In this document: positions 43,644 to 55,522 of the stretch, one piece after another
Position numbering within the stretch: the stretch's first letter is position 1
Layout: each line of letters begins with the position of its first letter
Assembly (NCBI RefSeq): GCF_947179165.1
Contig: NC_077242.1
Location: forward strand, 51,469,097-51,533,096
DNA from: Solanum dulcamara
Lineage: Eukaryota; Streptophyta; Magnoliopsida; Solanales; Solanaceae
Length of the DNA: 64,000 bases
Reading direction: 5' to 3'
Made by a program: the position numbers and the translations under genes
The notes under the pieces: generated by a model
Database searches by the model: none
What the model saw: only the letters and a program-made list of their open reading frames with translations
What the model was told of the DNA's origin: nothing

Positions 43644-46480
43644 TGTGCAAGTTTCTGAAAATACTCTCATTCTTCATCAGATACTTAAGAAAAGTTGAGA
43701 GAACTTGAGAGAAACAAAGGAGAGAGCTACGGCTTGGCTGCAACATCATAGGGCCTCCATTTTTGTTCCGTGAATTAATTATTTAAGATATCCCACAGCT
43801 ACATGATGGTATTTAATAGAGTAAAATTACTTTTTGGGGAAGCGAAGAAGTGATGCGAACAGCCCACAAACTTTCAACATGATAAGGAGCTTCCAAAATT
43901 GATTTTTAGCAAGATATGGCTTGGTTCTCTTATCCCATATTTTGGTAAGGGTTTGGACATGTTATGAAGGTATAAATATGTACTGGAAACATAAAAATAT
44001 ACATGTTATGACTAAAGAATGTTGTAGGTCATGTAGAGCTGATTTGATGCGATTTTAACTATTTAAAGTTTGGCTAGAGTCGTTGTTATTGTGGTGTTGT
44101 GTTGGGTGTTTTTTTGTAGTGTTGCAGGGCTGCAACATGACTAAAAATGACTGTATATGCTTCTGGTTGCAGCCACATGACACCCTATTTCGTATGGTTA
44201 AAGGTTTTATGAAATAGAGATTAAAAACCCTATTTTGGTATCAAAGTTTTAAGCGAGTTGTTTGGAGTTTGTGTCATGTAATATTGAAATGGTTTACTTG
44301 TATATGAGCTGATATTGTTATTGTTGTTTGTCTGTATTAATTAAGGAGGTAATTGGAAGTTCATATAGGGCGAGTTATAAAGGAGATGCTGCCCGAATTC
44401 CGTTAACTCCTTAACTAACTAATAGACTAGTCGAGACTAGTCAAGAAGTGTGATCAAGGAAGTAATTCCTATGGATAATGGGTGGTAGGCTTAAGATCTA
44501 GAAAGTCGAAAGTCACTAACCTTAGCATTACTTTCATGTTAAATAGGTTATGGGAGTAACGAAGCGAGTCTGGATACGATTAACCCATAATAGGTATGTG
44601 ACGCTATCCCTTCTTTTCTTTGGCATGTCGTAGATGTAAGTTATGATTGATATGTATATGAAATGTGAGGATAATTCCACTCATAAAACTCCAAGTATGA
44701 TTCATAAGTCTTGTCCACTTCTTGAAGTCAGAACTCCTGTAATAGCTGAGTTGTTGCCTTTAAGTCTTCTATGTGATGAAAAGTAGTACATGTAAAGCCT
44801 ATTTCTTCTTTCCTTTGGAATGGCTTAATTGTAAGTGAAATGATATATGATATGGGTTTAGAGGTAATTCCAATTATGAGCTCCGAGTATAACTCGTGAC
44901 CTGTGGTTACTTCTAACTATTAAAAGCTTGAAAGTAGTTAAACTACTATTCTCGAGCCTTCTATATAGTGAATAGTAAGTGGAGATGCCAGCTCTTCTTC
45001 CTAAAGGCTCTACAGTGATAAATGTTTTTAATTGCAGAAGTTGTTTCTTTGCTTGCATAAGCTATGTGGTATTGTCTTGATGCATGTCTGTGATTCCTGA
45101 GGCCCCAATTGATGTAATCCGTAATGACATCTAAAGGGCACTTCGGATAATTACTTCCCTGGACTTCAGGTGACAGTTCACTTAATTGTTTCATTGAGTC
45201 TCAGAGGGTGAATTAGTTGCATATGGTTTCTCACTACTTTACTCGTGCATGCCGTAACCCTTCTTTCTTCGCATCCCACGATGGGTCGGATATTATATCG
45301 GATGCATCTTTACTACTTCTTTCACTGAGTCCTAGGCTGAGTATGTATAATTCCATGTATGAGGAGATGATTCTGTACGTGAGGCACGTTAATATATTAT
45401 GATAATATGATTATTCATCAAGGACCTGAGTCGGCTGTAATATGATGGTATGTATTATAATATGATGGTACGTATGTGATGGTATGTATGGCAAAATAAG
45501 GAAAGAATACCGAGTCACTCACTAGAGGGTCGGGTACGTATGTATATGATGCTGGTAAGCTATAGATGTACCCCACTCCCTTCACCGAGTCCCTCACTAA
45601 AGGGTCGAATACCTTATATAGGCATGCATATGAAAATATAGTGATACATTTGTGACCCCGAGCCCTATAATAAACCGGAGGTAATATGATGATATATACG
45701 ATAAGATTATACTGTATATGATAAAATGACGCCGTATACGATGATTTGATGAAGTAATATATATGATAATATGATGATAGGTTAAGATGATGAAACGATT
45801 ATGACACCGAGTTCACTAGATGGTCGGGTACAGTGTATGAGAATGTATATGACTACATGTCCTAAGATGCAGGTACAGTGAGTTGTTAAATGTTATATTT
45901 ATTTCTTGCATCCCTGTTTCAGTTGTTATCTCAGTTATAATGTGTTATGCTTTACATACTCAGTACATATATCATACTGACCCCCTTTTCTTCGGAGGGG
46001 CTACATTTTATGCCCGCAGGTACAGATGTTCATTTCAAAGATCCTCCAGCTTAGGATTTCCACTCAGCTATGTTAGAAGGGCTCCACTGCTCTAGAGCCT
46101 AGCTCTTGGTGCTGGTTATTTAATGTCGGCATTTGTTTATTCAAGGGTACGGCGGGGCCCTATCCCATCATATGTTATAATTCATAACTCTTAGAAGTCT
46201 GTAAACATGTGTATGTGGGTTGTTTATAAGTTTTCTTCAGCTATGCCTGTATATCGCATTGTAAATTTTTTTATGTTACAGCAGCCTTATCGGCCTGCGT
46301 GCCCTTTTATTATATAGTACGAATGGAAAGGGCTATATGTACCTAAAAATGTTTTGACCCATTGGGGTATTTTTGTATAGTATCACATCACACACAGTTC
46401 AACTTGACTATAGCTAATAGATACATATATGAGGGTCTAGGTCAGACCCCAGTCGTGGCCTACGAGGTTGGGTCATCACA

Positions 46481-47126
46481 ATATTGTCTTCCACGGTCCG
46501 TGGTATGTCTCGTGGTGGGAAACCTTCTGAAATCCCTTATTCTAAAAAGCTAGGTCCCTCACTATGGAGGGGACAAAGGACCATGGTGACCTTAAAGGTC
46601 CGTGGTGATGGTCCTTCTTGTGTTCCGTATTCAGTTTAAGTTGGGGTTATTTTGGTCAATTTCCCATATTTCATTAATGAATATGGATAGTTTTAGAGAT
46701 TAAATTCCTAACTATTAACTACCCTAAAGTCTTCTAACCCTTTCATTCTTTCCATAATTCCCAAAAGTTAAAATATTCTCTCCAAGTTTTCTCTCTAGAG
46801 TCTTCTTCTTCCTTAAGCAATTCAAAAGGGTTCTTCAAGGTCAAGCATCCATTCTCTTCAATTTAGGGATCATCAAGGTCAAGGTATATTGGAATTCATC
46901 CATGGGTTCTCTTAATCCATGTTTTCCTAAAGATCTCTCCTCAATTCTCTTATGAATTCTTTAATTAAAAGCCCTAATTTCATGATCTGCATTGGGTCTT
47001 CTTAATTATAATATATTTCAATGCTACAAGCCTAATTATGCATATTTCACATCATATTTCATGATTTCAAGTTGAATTTCAATCACTTGTGCTATATTCT
47101 AGTTTCAAGTATGCTTTATGAGATAT
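46481..47126 (+). repeat. 3' LTR of element C, piece 2
   Basis: Begins with the second copy of ATATT and matches 28787-29360 (TGTCTTCCACGGTCCGTGG, TTTTCTCTCTAGAGTCTTCTT). It has about 60 extra bases near 46680-46740 relative to the 5' LTR. It is cut by solo LTR 4 at GATAT. Confidence 0.87.
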
Positions 47127-50100
47127 TGTTATATCCCGTACTTTTGTACATTAGAACCTTTTTAAGCTCCTCTAAAGTTGCCATGTGATCCATGTTATCC
47201 ATGACGTTATCAAATGATCCAAAGGAAGGGAGGATGTAATGCCTCATATTTTGCATAGACTAGTTCTATATGAGTGGTGATGGTTTGAAATAGGTTTGGA
47301 AAGATTTGAAAGGGGTTCGAGGCTAAATAATTTGTTATAGTAATCGACCTACTTTCTTAAGCTACTGGTTTGGATGCCTTACATAATTAATCTACTTGAT
47401 TACGCATTTACCTTAAGTAGCAAGGATCACCTAGGTTCTTAAGGTAAGACTAATTGCTAACCTACAAAAAAAAATAAGTAGGTGATGCATCTACTTAGAA
47501 TATATGGACTGCATTTTAAATGAAAAGAAAAAGTAGGTGATGCAACTACTTACAAACTTGTGGTAGGAATTAAGTGGGAATTTATGATTAATTATGATTA
47601 ATTAGCTTAACTAGACTACTAAGTGGTCCCCACCAAGACATATGGCAGAATCTCATTGGTGTGTGGACACATGTCAAACAAATCGACATATTTCATAAAG
47701 GTGGAAATGTATCCAACCCCTAGGCAGCATATTTATACCCAAGGTTATGACTAAGAAGCTCATTTCTTCCATCTTCAACCTTAGGAAACATAGAGATAGA
47801 AAAAGAGGTCCTCATCTTCACTAAGTAGAGAGAGAGTCATGGCTATGGCAACAGCCTTTGAAGGTCATGGTCGACTCTTTTCATCACCATTAGATTGCTA
47901 AAATTCACCTTAAATTAGAGAAGAAAGTATGAATAACCCTGGCTACCAAGCTCATGGCCATGGCTGCCCTTGAGTAAATTCATGTTCTTGATAAAAATTA
48001 TTAATCTTCAAGGTGTTCTAAGTATTAAAGGAGTAGCAAGGTTAGGGACTCAAGTTGAAGAAGATGAAATGGTGCAAATGGTGTAAGTCATTATGGAATT
48101 TGCCCAAATGAAATTTGAGGTAAGGTTTCTTCTTTTGACATAAAATTGGGGCTAATGATGTTGTAATGAAGAGATTAACTTATATTAAATGAAATTGAAA
48201 GTAAAAAAACTCCATGATTAGTGTTGGTGTTGAAATGAATAGAATTGGAGTTGCTAAAATTAGATTGGTTTGATCGTTGTTGTTGTTATTATTATGGGTT
48301 ATGTGTTAAAAGTGAAGGGATTGTATATGTTAATGTTAAATCTCTGTTTGGGCCATGTTAGGGCTTTTCTAATCTAAAAAGGTGGTTTAAATTCGATTAA
48401 TGTTGTGTTTGTTGTTTTCATTGGTTATATGATGAAAGTGAAGGAACTGGATATTTAAAGTTATAATTGTATTGTATTGAGAACAATCTGGTTTGGTTGT
48501 GTTGTTGTTCTTGTTGAATTGGAGGACTAAATTCTTGTTGAATTGAAGGACTAAGAGTAGTTAAGGCTATAGTGTTGTTGTAATTATTAGACTATTATAA
48601 GGTTATTCGATGAAGTGTTGTGTCTATAGATTATTAACTTGATTACGTCATAGTCATTATATTAAAGATTATGGAACATCGTAATGTGTGAGCTGATTTG
48701 AATATTGTATGGGCTGATTTAGAATATTGTGCGGGCTATCTCGGAATATTCTTGAATCTTGCCTTGGATAACTTTGATATAGCACTTGAACGTGCGATTA
48801 TTGATGTTGGCTTAGTTATTATATATTTGGTCAAATATAAGGAAAATATTGTCTAATTATCTAGAAAGAAACTCTGTAGCTTAACCATAGTTCTTGACAT
48901 TTTAATATAGGTTAGGACGCATTCGGGCAACGTATACATGTTGTGTTGCAAATAAACGCTAAAGATATATAAAGCTATCCCTTCTTTCTTTTGGCATGTC
49001 TTAAATATAAGTGGTATATGATATGAGCTTCGGGGTAATTCCATTCATAGGTTCCGAGTATGATTCATGATTCTTATTCATTTCTCGACGTTAAGACTCT
49101 TAAAATAGTTGAGCTACTGCACTTGAATCTTTTATACGTTGAATAGTAGTTGGTATGTGAAAGTACTTATTCTTAAAGATTCTATAATGATTAATGTCCT
49201 TAACTTTCATAAGTTGTTCACATTGTCTTGATACATGTCTATGATCCCTAAGTCTTTATCTAATATGGTTCATAATAACATTCAAAGAATACAGAACATG
49301 ACTATTGCCCTAATACTCAAGTGTTGATTAGTCTACTTATCTATTGAGTCTCAAATGATGATTTAACTGCATATGGCTACTCACTACTCTGCTCGTGCAT
49401 ACTATTATTACATCTTTCACTGAGTCCCTTACTAGAGAATCGGGTATGTTATTACGCACATTTTACTACATTATCCACTGAGTCCCTCACTAGGGGAATG
49501 GGTACGCTATATGATGATGTAATGATGCAATGATATAGTTATGGCATCGAGTCCCACGATGGGCCGAGTACGGTATACGTGAGCACGACTTTGTTCATCG
49601 ATTCCCTTACTAGAGGGCCGAGTAGGGTATATGTATATGAGGATATGATAATATAATGATACAACTTTGTTCATCGAGTCCTTTACTAGAGCGTCGAGTA
49701 TGATATATGTATATGATGATATGATAATATAATAATACGATTATGGAACTGGTTCCCATAATGGTTCGGGTACGGTATATGATAATAATATGCATGATTT
49801 ATTTTGTAAGGCATAAGTACAGTGAATTCTTGATTATCATACTTGTCTCCTAGACTCTTTACTTTAGGTATGATCTTTCTTACTGTATTTCATATTTTAT
49901 ATACTCAGTATATTTCTTATACTGACCTCTTTCCTTCAAGGGGAAGGGGGGCTGTGTTTCATGCCCGTAGTTACAGATACTCATTTTGGGGATCCACCAG
50001 CTTAGAATTTCCATTCAACTATTTTGGAGTGCTCCATTGTCCCGGAGCCTAGAGTTTTGGTAAAAATATTTTTGATGTATATATTTGGTTATCTAGGGGT

Positions 50101-50496
50101 ACGGTAGGGCCTTGTCCCGTCATATGCTATTGTTAATACTCTTAGAGGTCTATAGACATATGTGTGGATTTTGTGTATGTGTTCGATTGACGCTATATGA
50201 ATTATATGTTGGGACATTCCCATTCATAGTGGCAGCCTTGTCGGCTTGCGTACGTACATATTTTGGGATGTTGTATGTAGTGACAGCCTTGTCATATCAT
50301 ATATTATAATATTTTGATTTGATTGTGATTCCCCAAGAGATAGGTTACTTGATACATATATGTAACGTTTGAGATAACGTTCTATTTTCACAAAGCTCCA
50401 TATTGTGTTTGGTTTCAGTTTGACGATGTCTAACAGATATGTATATGAGTGCCTAGCTCAGGTACTAGTCACGGCCTACGGGATTGGGTCATGAAA
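47127..50496 (+). repeat. Solo LTR 4 (family S), TSD gatat
   Basis: A single LTR of about 3.37 kb starting TGTTATATCCCG and ending GGGTCATGAAA (family TGACA). GATAT stands at both 47122-47126 and 50497-50501, and host LTR sequence joins across it. It contains diverged repeats with CACTGAGTCCCT..ACTAGAG.ATCGGGTA landmarks at 49420-49760. No gene; open frames at 49843-50309 fall in U5-like sequence without any domain. Confidence 0.92.
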
Positions 50497-51731
50497 GATA
50501 TGATCATGATTTTCAATGTTATTTCAATGCAAGATTTATGAATGATAGTAAGGATGCTTTATGCAAATAAGTTGATGAATAATGCTTTAATTATGTTTCA
50601 AGCAAGCTTTAATGAAAGGGTGACTTGAGATACTTGAAGGCAACTCAAGAATCTAATGAAAGAGTGACTTAAGATCCTTGATGAAGAAGGTGACTTATGA
50701 CTTTAGTGATATTTTTTAAAAAAAAGAATTTGTAATGATGGAAGGACTACACCCATATTATATGAATCACATGATAATAAGTTATTCCGCTGAATAAGTT
50801 TATGAATTATGATTATGAAATGCTTATGATTATTACTAATATAATTTATGATTATGACATGATATGTATTCTATAGGATGATGTACTTAGCACCAAGTAG
50901 ACTTTGAAGTGGGGGCTCGACCTAAGCCCTAGTAGCAACCTCAAGTCTCTTAAACTACGTTGCAATCGTAGGTTTGCCAATATGGCCTAGCTAGTGGATC
51001 CACGTATAGCACATGATAATGATAAAGTTGGACGAAGCCTACCTTGGAAAGTAACCTCTCCCCTTCTAGATGTGGGGATTATTGGATTCCATGTAATAGC
51101 TCCTATGGTCTTAATATCAGATATGGCTATCTCTCATATATGTAAGTACTTATAATGACTATGAAGTTTTATGCATTGACCAATGAGTTAAATGTTTTAA
51201 TGTTTTCATGACTTTACTCATGTTTTAAAGATATTGTTCATGCATCTTATGATTCATATTGATTATGTCATATGTTTATTGTTCATGCATATTCTCACAT
51301 ACTTAGTGCATTCCATGCAGTAACACATGTTTTTTGCCTACATGTATTATAATGTAGGGTCTGGTGATCACGTTCATCCTCCTCCCTCTCATGGATAGAG
51401 TTAGCACTTTCATATTGTTGGTGAGTCCTCATATTCCGAGGATGAGACATTTTGTTCTTATAAATTTATGAATTTGTTACTAGGAGATTGTCTTATGTCC
51501 CCATCTAGACTAGTATAGGCATGTTAGATGTTCATTGGAGTCTATGTTGTTGTTTTTTTCTTAATTTGAAACCTACATTCTATTTGAGCCTATGCTTCTG
51601 TATCTTTGATCTTATTTACTTATTTCATTTAACTTATGCATGCTCATGTATTTTATTCTAAGAGGCTTCGTTGGAGTCTTTTGTGATTCTAATTATCGTG
51701 TTACGACTAGGCCCGAGGTCGGGTCATGATA
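50497..51731 (+). repeat. 3' LTR of element C, piece 3
   Basis: Continues the LTR from the second GATAT copy, matching 29357-30588, and ends GGGTCATGATA (family TGACA). The next five bases, GTAGC, are the right-hand target duplication of element C. Confidence 0.85.
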
Positions 51732-51930
51732 GTAGCACTCTCTGTTGTTGATTTCTCCATAAGACCTTGACGGATGCAACCTCTTTGTTTCTTAACCTCT
51801 TCACTTGCGAGTATATAATTTCCACCGGAACCTCCTTATAAGTCAAGTTTTCTTCAACACTCACATCTTCCAATGGCACAATATAATTCTGATCACCCAC
51901 AACCTTCCTCAACATTGATACATGAAACAC
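51732..51930 (-). pseudogene. Chromodomain-like tail of element D pol
   Basis: The minus-strand open stretch 51948-51724 reads VHPVFHVSMLRKVVGD, then VEENLTYKEVPVEIIYSQVKRLRN and KEVASVKVLWRNQQ. The last part of the open frame (RVLLS) is element C sequence at the junction. The missing end (CATGTAGCAC...) lies at 28281-28303 on the other side of C. Confidence 0.82.
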
Positions 51931-53000
51931 CGGATGGACTATAGCCAATTCAAATTACAAGGGTAACTCATATGCCACCTTGCTAATACATTTCAGTATC
52001 TTATAGGGCCCCAGATATCGACGACTCAATTTTCCCTTCCTATCGAAATGCATTATACCTTTCATGGGTAAAACCTTCAAATAGACCAAATCATCCACAT
52101 CAAATTCAACGTCTCTTTTCCTAATGTCCAAATAGGATTTTTAGCAATTTTGAGCCATCTTCAACCTCTCTTTTATGAGCCTCACCTTTTCTATATCATC
52201 CAACACTAAATCGGGACCAATCAATACCATCTCACCCACGTCAAACCATCTCATCGGAGACCTATACCTTTTCCATACAAAGCTTCAAAAGGGGTCATTT
52301 GGATGCTAGAATGATAACTATTGTTGTAAGCAAACTCAATCAATGGTAGGTGCTCATACCAACTTTCTTTGAAATCAATGACACATGCCCTCAACATATC
52401 CTCCAATGTTTTAATCATTCTTTTAGCTTGGCCATCGGTTTGAGGGTGGAAAGCGGTACTTAACTTGACTTTCGTACCAAGACCCTTTTGAAATAACTTC
52501 CATAAATGTGAGGTGAATTAAGTACCTCGATCCAATATAATAGACAATGGAATACTATAAAGGTTGACCAATTCTCAGATATACAACTTAGCATAGTCTT
52601 TGGCACCATAAAAAATCTTAACTGGTAGAAAATGTTCCGATACAGTCATTCGATCCACAATAACCCAAATATAATCATATTGCTTTTTAGTATGAGGCAA
52701 ACCCGTCACAAAGTCCATATTCACATCTTCCCAGTTCCAAGTAGGAATCTCAATTTATTGAGCCAAACCTCCCAGTTTTTGATGCTCAACCTTAACTTCT
52801 TGGCAATTAAGACACATATCCACATAATCCATTGTGTCCTTCTTCATGTCATTCCACCTATACACCTCTCTCAAGTCACGATACATCTTAGTAGATCCCG
52901 GATGAATGGAATACCAAGAACTATGAGCCTTATGCAAGATCAATTCCCTTAGACCATCAACACTAGGTACACACAAGTGACCTGGATAATGAAGCACACT
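51931..53000 (-). pseudogene. Integrase of element D
   Basis: Minus strand. The zinc domain is open at 52997-52755: HLCVPSVDGLRELIL, YSIHPGSTKMYRDLREVY, MCLNCQEVKVEHQ (CPNC has become CLNC; the Cys are kept). The core is shifted in places: NVNMDFVTGLPHTKKQ near 52720, SIILDRGT near 52540, [14 protein letters not shown] near 52450 (Lys-Arg where the catalytic Glu-Arg is expected), and [21 protein letters not shown] near 52310. The C-terminal DDLVYLKVLPMKG and GKLSRRYLGPYKIL blocks are near 52030-52100. Confidence 0.82.
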
Positions 53001-53652
53001 ATCTCCCCTTTAGGAGAAAGCCTCAATTACTTTTTCAGCAACCGACTTCTTCAATTCAAGCAACATCGGATCATTACCTTGCTTAGACTTAATGTTCACT
53101 ACAAGAGATGATTCCGAATAGTTTTGAACCATCATAGCACCCTCACTAGAGTCAAACAAATGAACACCCAAACGTGCCAACCTATGAACATCACGAACCA
53201 ACTCCTTTCTCTCATCTTCCATAAGGGAAACACTATTCATGGACAACCTATTAAGTGCATCGGCAATCACATTAGCTTTACTTGGATGGTACAATACACT
53301 CATATCGTAGTCCTTCATCAATTTAAGCCATCTCCTTTGTGGAAAATTCAATTAATTTTTTCTTAAACACATATTGTAAGCTCTTATGGTCTGTGAACAC
53401 ATCTACATGGACACCATAAAGATAGTGTCTCCAAATCTTCAAAGAAAACACACTCGCCGCTAGTTCCAAGTCATGAGTCAGATAGTTTCTTTCATGCACC
53501 TGAAGTTACCTAAAAGCATAGGCTATCACCTTACCATGTTGCATAAACACACAACTAAGTCCAATCCTTGAGGCATCAAAATACACAACAAAACAATCGG
53601 ACCTTTCTGGTAAAGTCAAAATGGGAGCGGTAGTAAGTCAATCTTTCAACTC
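53001..53652 (-). pseudogene. RNase H of element D
   Basis: Minus strand. The second half is open at 53351-53010: [35 protein letters not shown] (family ADALSRLS), then the linker [20 protein letters not shown]. The first half, near 53360-53640, has VYFDASRIGLSCVFMQHGKV-like and [10 protein letters not shown] blocks broken by stops and shifts. Confidence 0.82.
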
Positions 53653-54598
53653 TTAGAAACTCTTCTCACAAGCTTCCGACCATTGGAATTTGACTTTCTT
53701 TTGGGTTAACATGGTCAAAGGCAAAGAGATTGATGAAACACCTTCCACGAACCTTTTATAGTAATCGGCTAAACCCAAGAAACTCCTATTATCTAAAGGA
53801 GACAAAGGTCTAGGCCAATTCTTAACAGCCTCAGTGTTTTTAGGATCAATCATAATCCCTTCATCGAACACAATGTGACCAAGAAAAGAAACCGATTTCA
53901 ACCAAAATTCACACTTGCTAAACTTGGCAAACAATTGACTATCTCTAAGTACTTGCAATACTATCCTTAAATGATCGGCATGTTTCTTCTCACTCTGAGA
54001 GTAAACCAAAATATCATCAATAAACACAATCACAAATATGTCCAAGTATTGCTTGAAAACCCTATTCATCAAGTCCATAAAGGTTGTGGGGGCATTGTTT
54101 AGTCCAAATAATATAACTAGAATTCAAAATGGTCATACCTCATTCGAAACTCCATCTTGGTAATATCACACTCCCTCATCCTTAATTGGTGATAATCGAA
54201 ATGTAGATCAATTTTAGAGAAGTAGCTTGCCTCTCACAATTGGTCAAACAAATTATCTATCCTTGGGACTGGATACTTATTCTTTATGGTAACTATATTC
54301 AATTGCCAGTAGTCGATACACATATGAAGTGATGATCCTTCTTTCTAGCAAATAAAATGGGAGCACTCCATGGAGATATACTTGGTCTAATAAAATTCTT
54401 ATCCAACAAATCTTTTAATTGATCCCTTAATTGTTTTAGTTCCATCGGAGCCATTCTATAAGGAGAAATATAAATAGGTTGGGTATCGAGAAGAAGGTCT
54501 ATGCCAAAGTCAATTTTCCTTTCGAGAAGAACATCGGGTAGATCATCGGCAAACACATTCAAAAACTCATTAATAATAGGGACTGACTCTAGATTCAA
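53653..54598 (-). pseudogene. Reverse transcriptase of element D
   Basis: Minus strand. The N-terminal part is open at 54598-54299: [39 protein letters not shown] (near the family form), then a frameshift after KKDHHF. The middle part (54298-54079) is fragmentary but shows the SYHQLRM and RYDHFEF regions. The catalytic part is open at 54078-53653: [49 protein letters not shown]. It ends in WSEACEKSF and a stop. Confidence 0.86.
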
Positions 54599-54990
54599 CC
54601 TTTGGAAATTGTTTTGTGAGCTTTAAGGCATGAGAGAAATTGATTATTAAACATGAAATTACTACCATTCCATTTTAGGATCGTCTCACTAGGAAATTGA
54701 AATTTAACCACATGGGTTCTACAATCAATAGAAGCATAACATGCATATAGCCAATTCATACCTGGATTAACATCAAAATTGGTCATATCAATCTCTACTA
54801 GATCACATGAAGTAACTTTGCGAAAGATCAAAACTGGATACTTTCTATAGACTCTTTTAGACATAACCGACTCACCTACGGGAGTATAAACAGAAAAAGG
54901 CTCCAACAATGTCTCGGGGCTAACATCAAATCGCACAGTCACATAAGGAGCAACAAAAGATAAATTTACATCCAAATCAAGTAAGGCATG
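54595..54990 (-). pseudogene. Protease of element D
   Basis: Minus strand, open at 54975-54595: VNLSFVAPYVTVRFDVSPET, LLEPFSVYTPVGESV, then FDVNPGMNWLYACYASIDCR (family ILGMDWL). The active-site stretch just upstream reads ALLDLDVNLSF, with the Asp kept but the Gly after it changed to Asp (family DPGA), which probably disables it. Confidence 0.8.
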
Positions 54991-55522
54991 TCGTAGTGAA
55001 ACACCCGTAACATACCAGTAACAACATAGGGAGTCTCCTCTACCTCTTGCCTAGCATGAAGAGCATAGAACCAATTATTGCATTGACCACCTTTTGGTTG
55101 AGCTTGGGAACCTTGTTACACTTGCCCTACATGAGAAACTTGGCCTTGAGGATGACCTTATTTAACTCTACACTCCCTAGCATGATGACCGAGCTTTCCA
55201 CACGTATAGCACACATTCAATCCCGCTAGACACTTTTCCTTGTGATTCTTCTCATACTTCTTGCATGCGGGGATAAATTGGTCATTTAGAACTCCACCTT
55301 GAGGCTTACGGTTGGGCACCCTATCTTTGTCAAACCTTCGATTAGGAGAATTTGAAGAACATTGACCAGAATACCTTTGATGATATTGAGGATGCCTTCC
55401 ATTTCTGTATCTAGCATGAGAGGATTCTCCACCATCGGTCCTTGCCTTGTTGGACTCTCTAAATTTCTCCCTTAGCATCTCATCCTCTATTTTCTCCGCA
55501 TGGTTCATGAGTCTAGATATAT
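54991..55522 (-). pseudogene. gag of element D, C-terminal part with an intact zinc knuckle
   Basis: Minus strand, open frame to 55158 beginning in the flanking LTR; the true gag portion starts at ISRLMNHAEKIEDEMLREKF. It contains the Arg-rich linker and the Cys-rich region CKKYEKNHKEKCLAGLNVCY, then TCGKLGHHAREC. The CX2CX4HX4C knuckle (CYTCGKLGHHAREC) has all four ligands: the only complete one in the window. The N-terminal part of gag continues at 61186 beyond element E. Confidence 0.85.

Larger units (their letters stand above)
43118..46480 (+). repeat. Solo LTR 3 (family S), TSD atatt
   Basis: A single LTR of about 3.36 kb, from TGTTATGCCCCG to GGGTCATCACA. ATATT stands at both 43113-43117 and 46481-46485. 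The host LTR, compared with 28780-28790, reads straight through once the insert is removed. It has two tandem hairpins (43467, 43492), a G-box and a TATA-like box. An irregular region of CTCACTAGAGGGTCGGGTACG-like units lies at 45500-45850, the counterpart of the arrays in the other copies. No gene. Confidence 0.93.
28304..51731 (+). mobile_element. Element C: Ty3/Gypsy chromovirus split by four solo LTRs
   Basis: A plus-strand element whose own sequence is about 9.6 kb, now spread over 23.4 kb by four solo LTRs (30953-34324, 37631-40815, 43118-46480, 47127-50496) and one unidentified 495-bp insert (35105-35599). Its ends carry 5-bp flanks GTTGC (28299-28303) and GTAGC (51732-51736), a target duplication with one mismatch, inside the D pol end. 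Both LTRs, a primer site, all pol domains and the polypurine tract are present. Confidence 0.88.

Noticed and set aside
52632..52952. Plus-strand frame of 106 codons rich in His, Ile and Ser
   Set aside because: Antisense to the integrase of element D.
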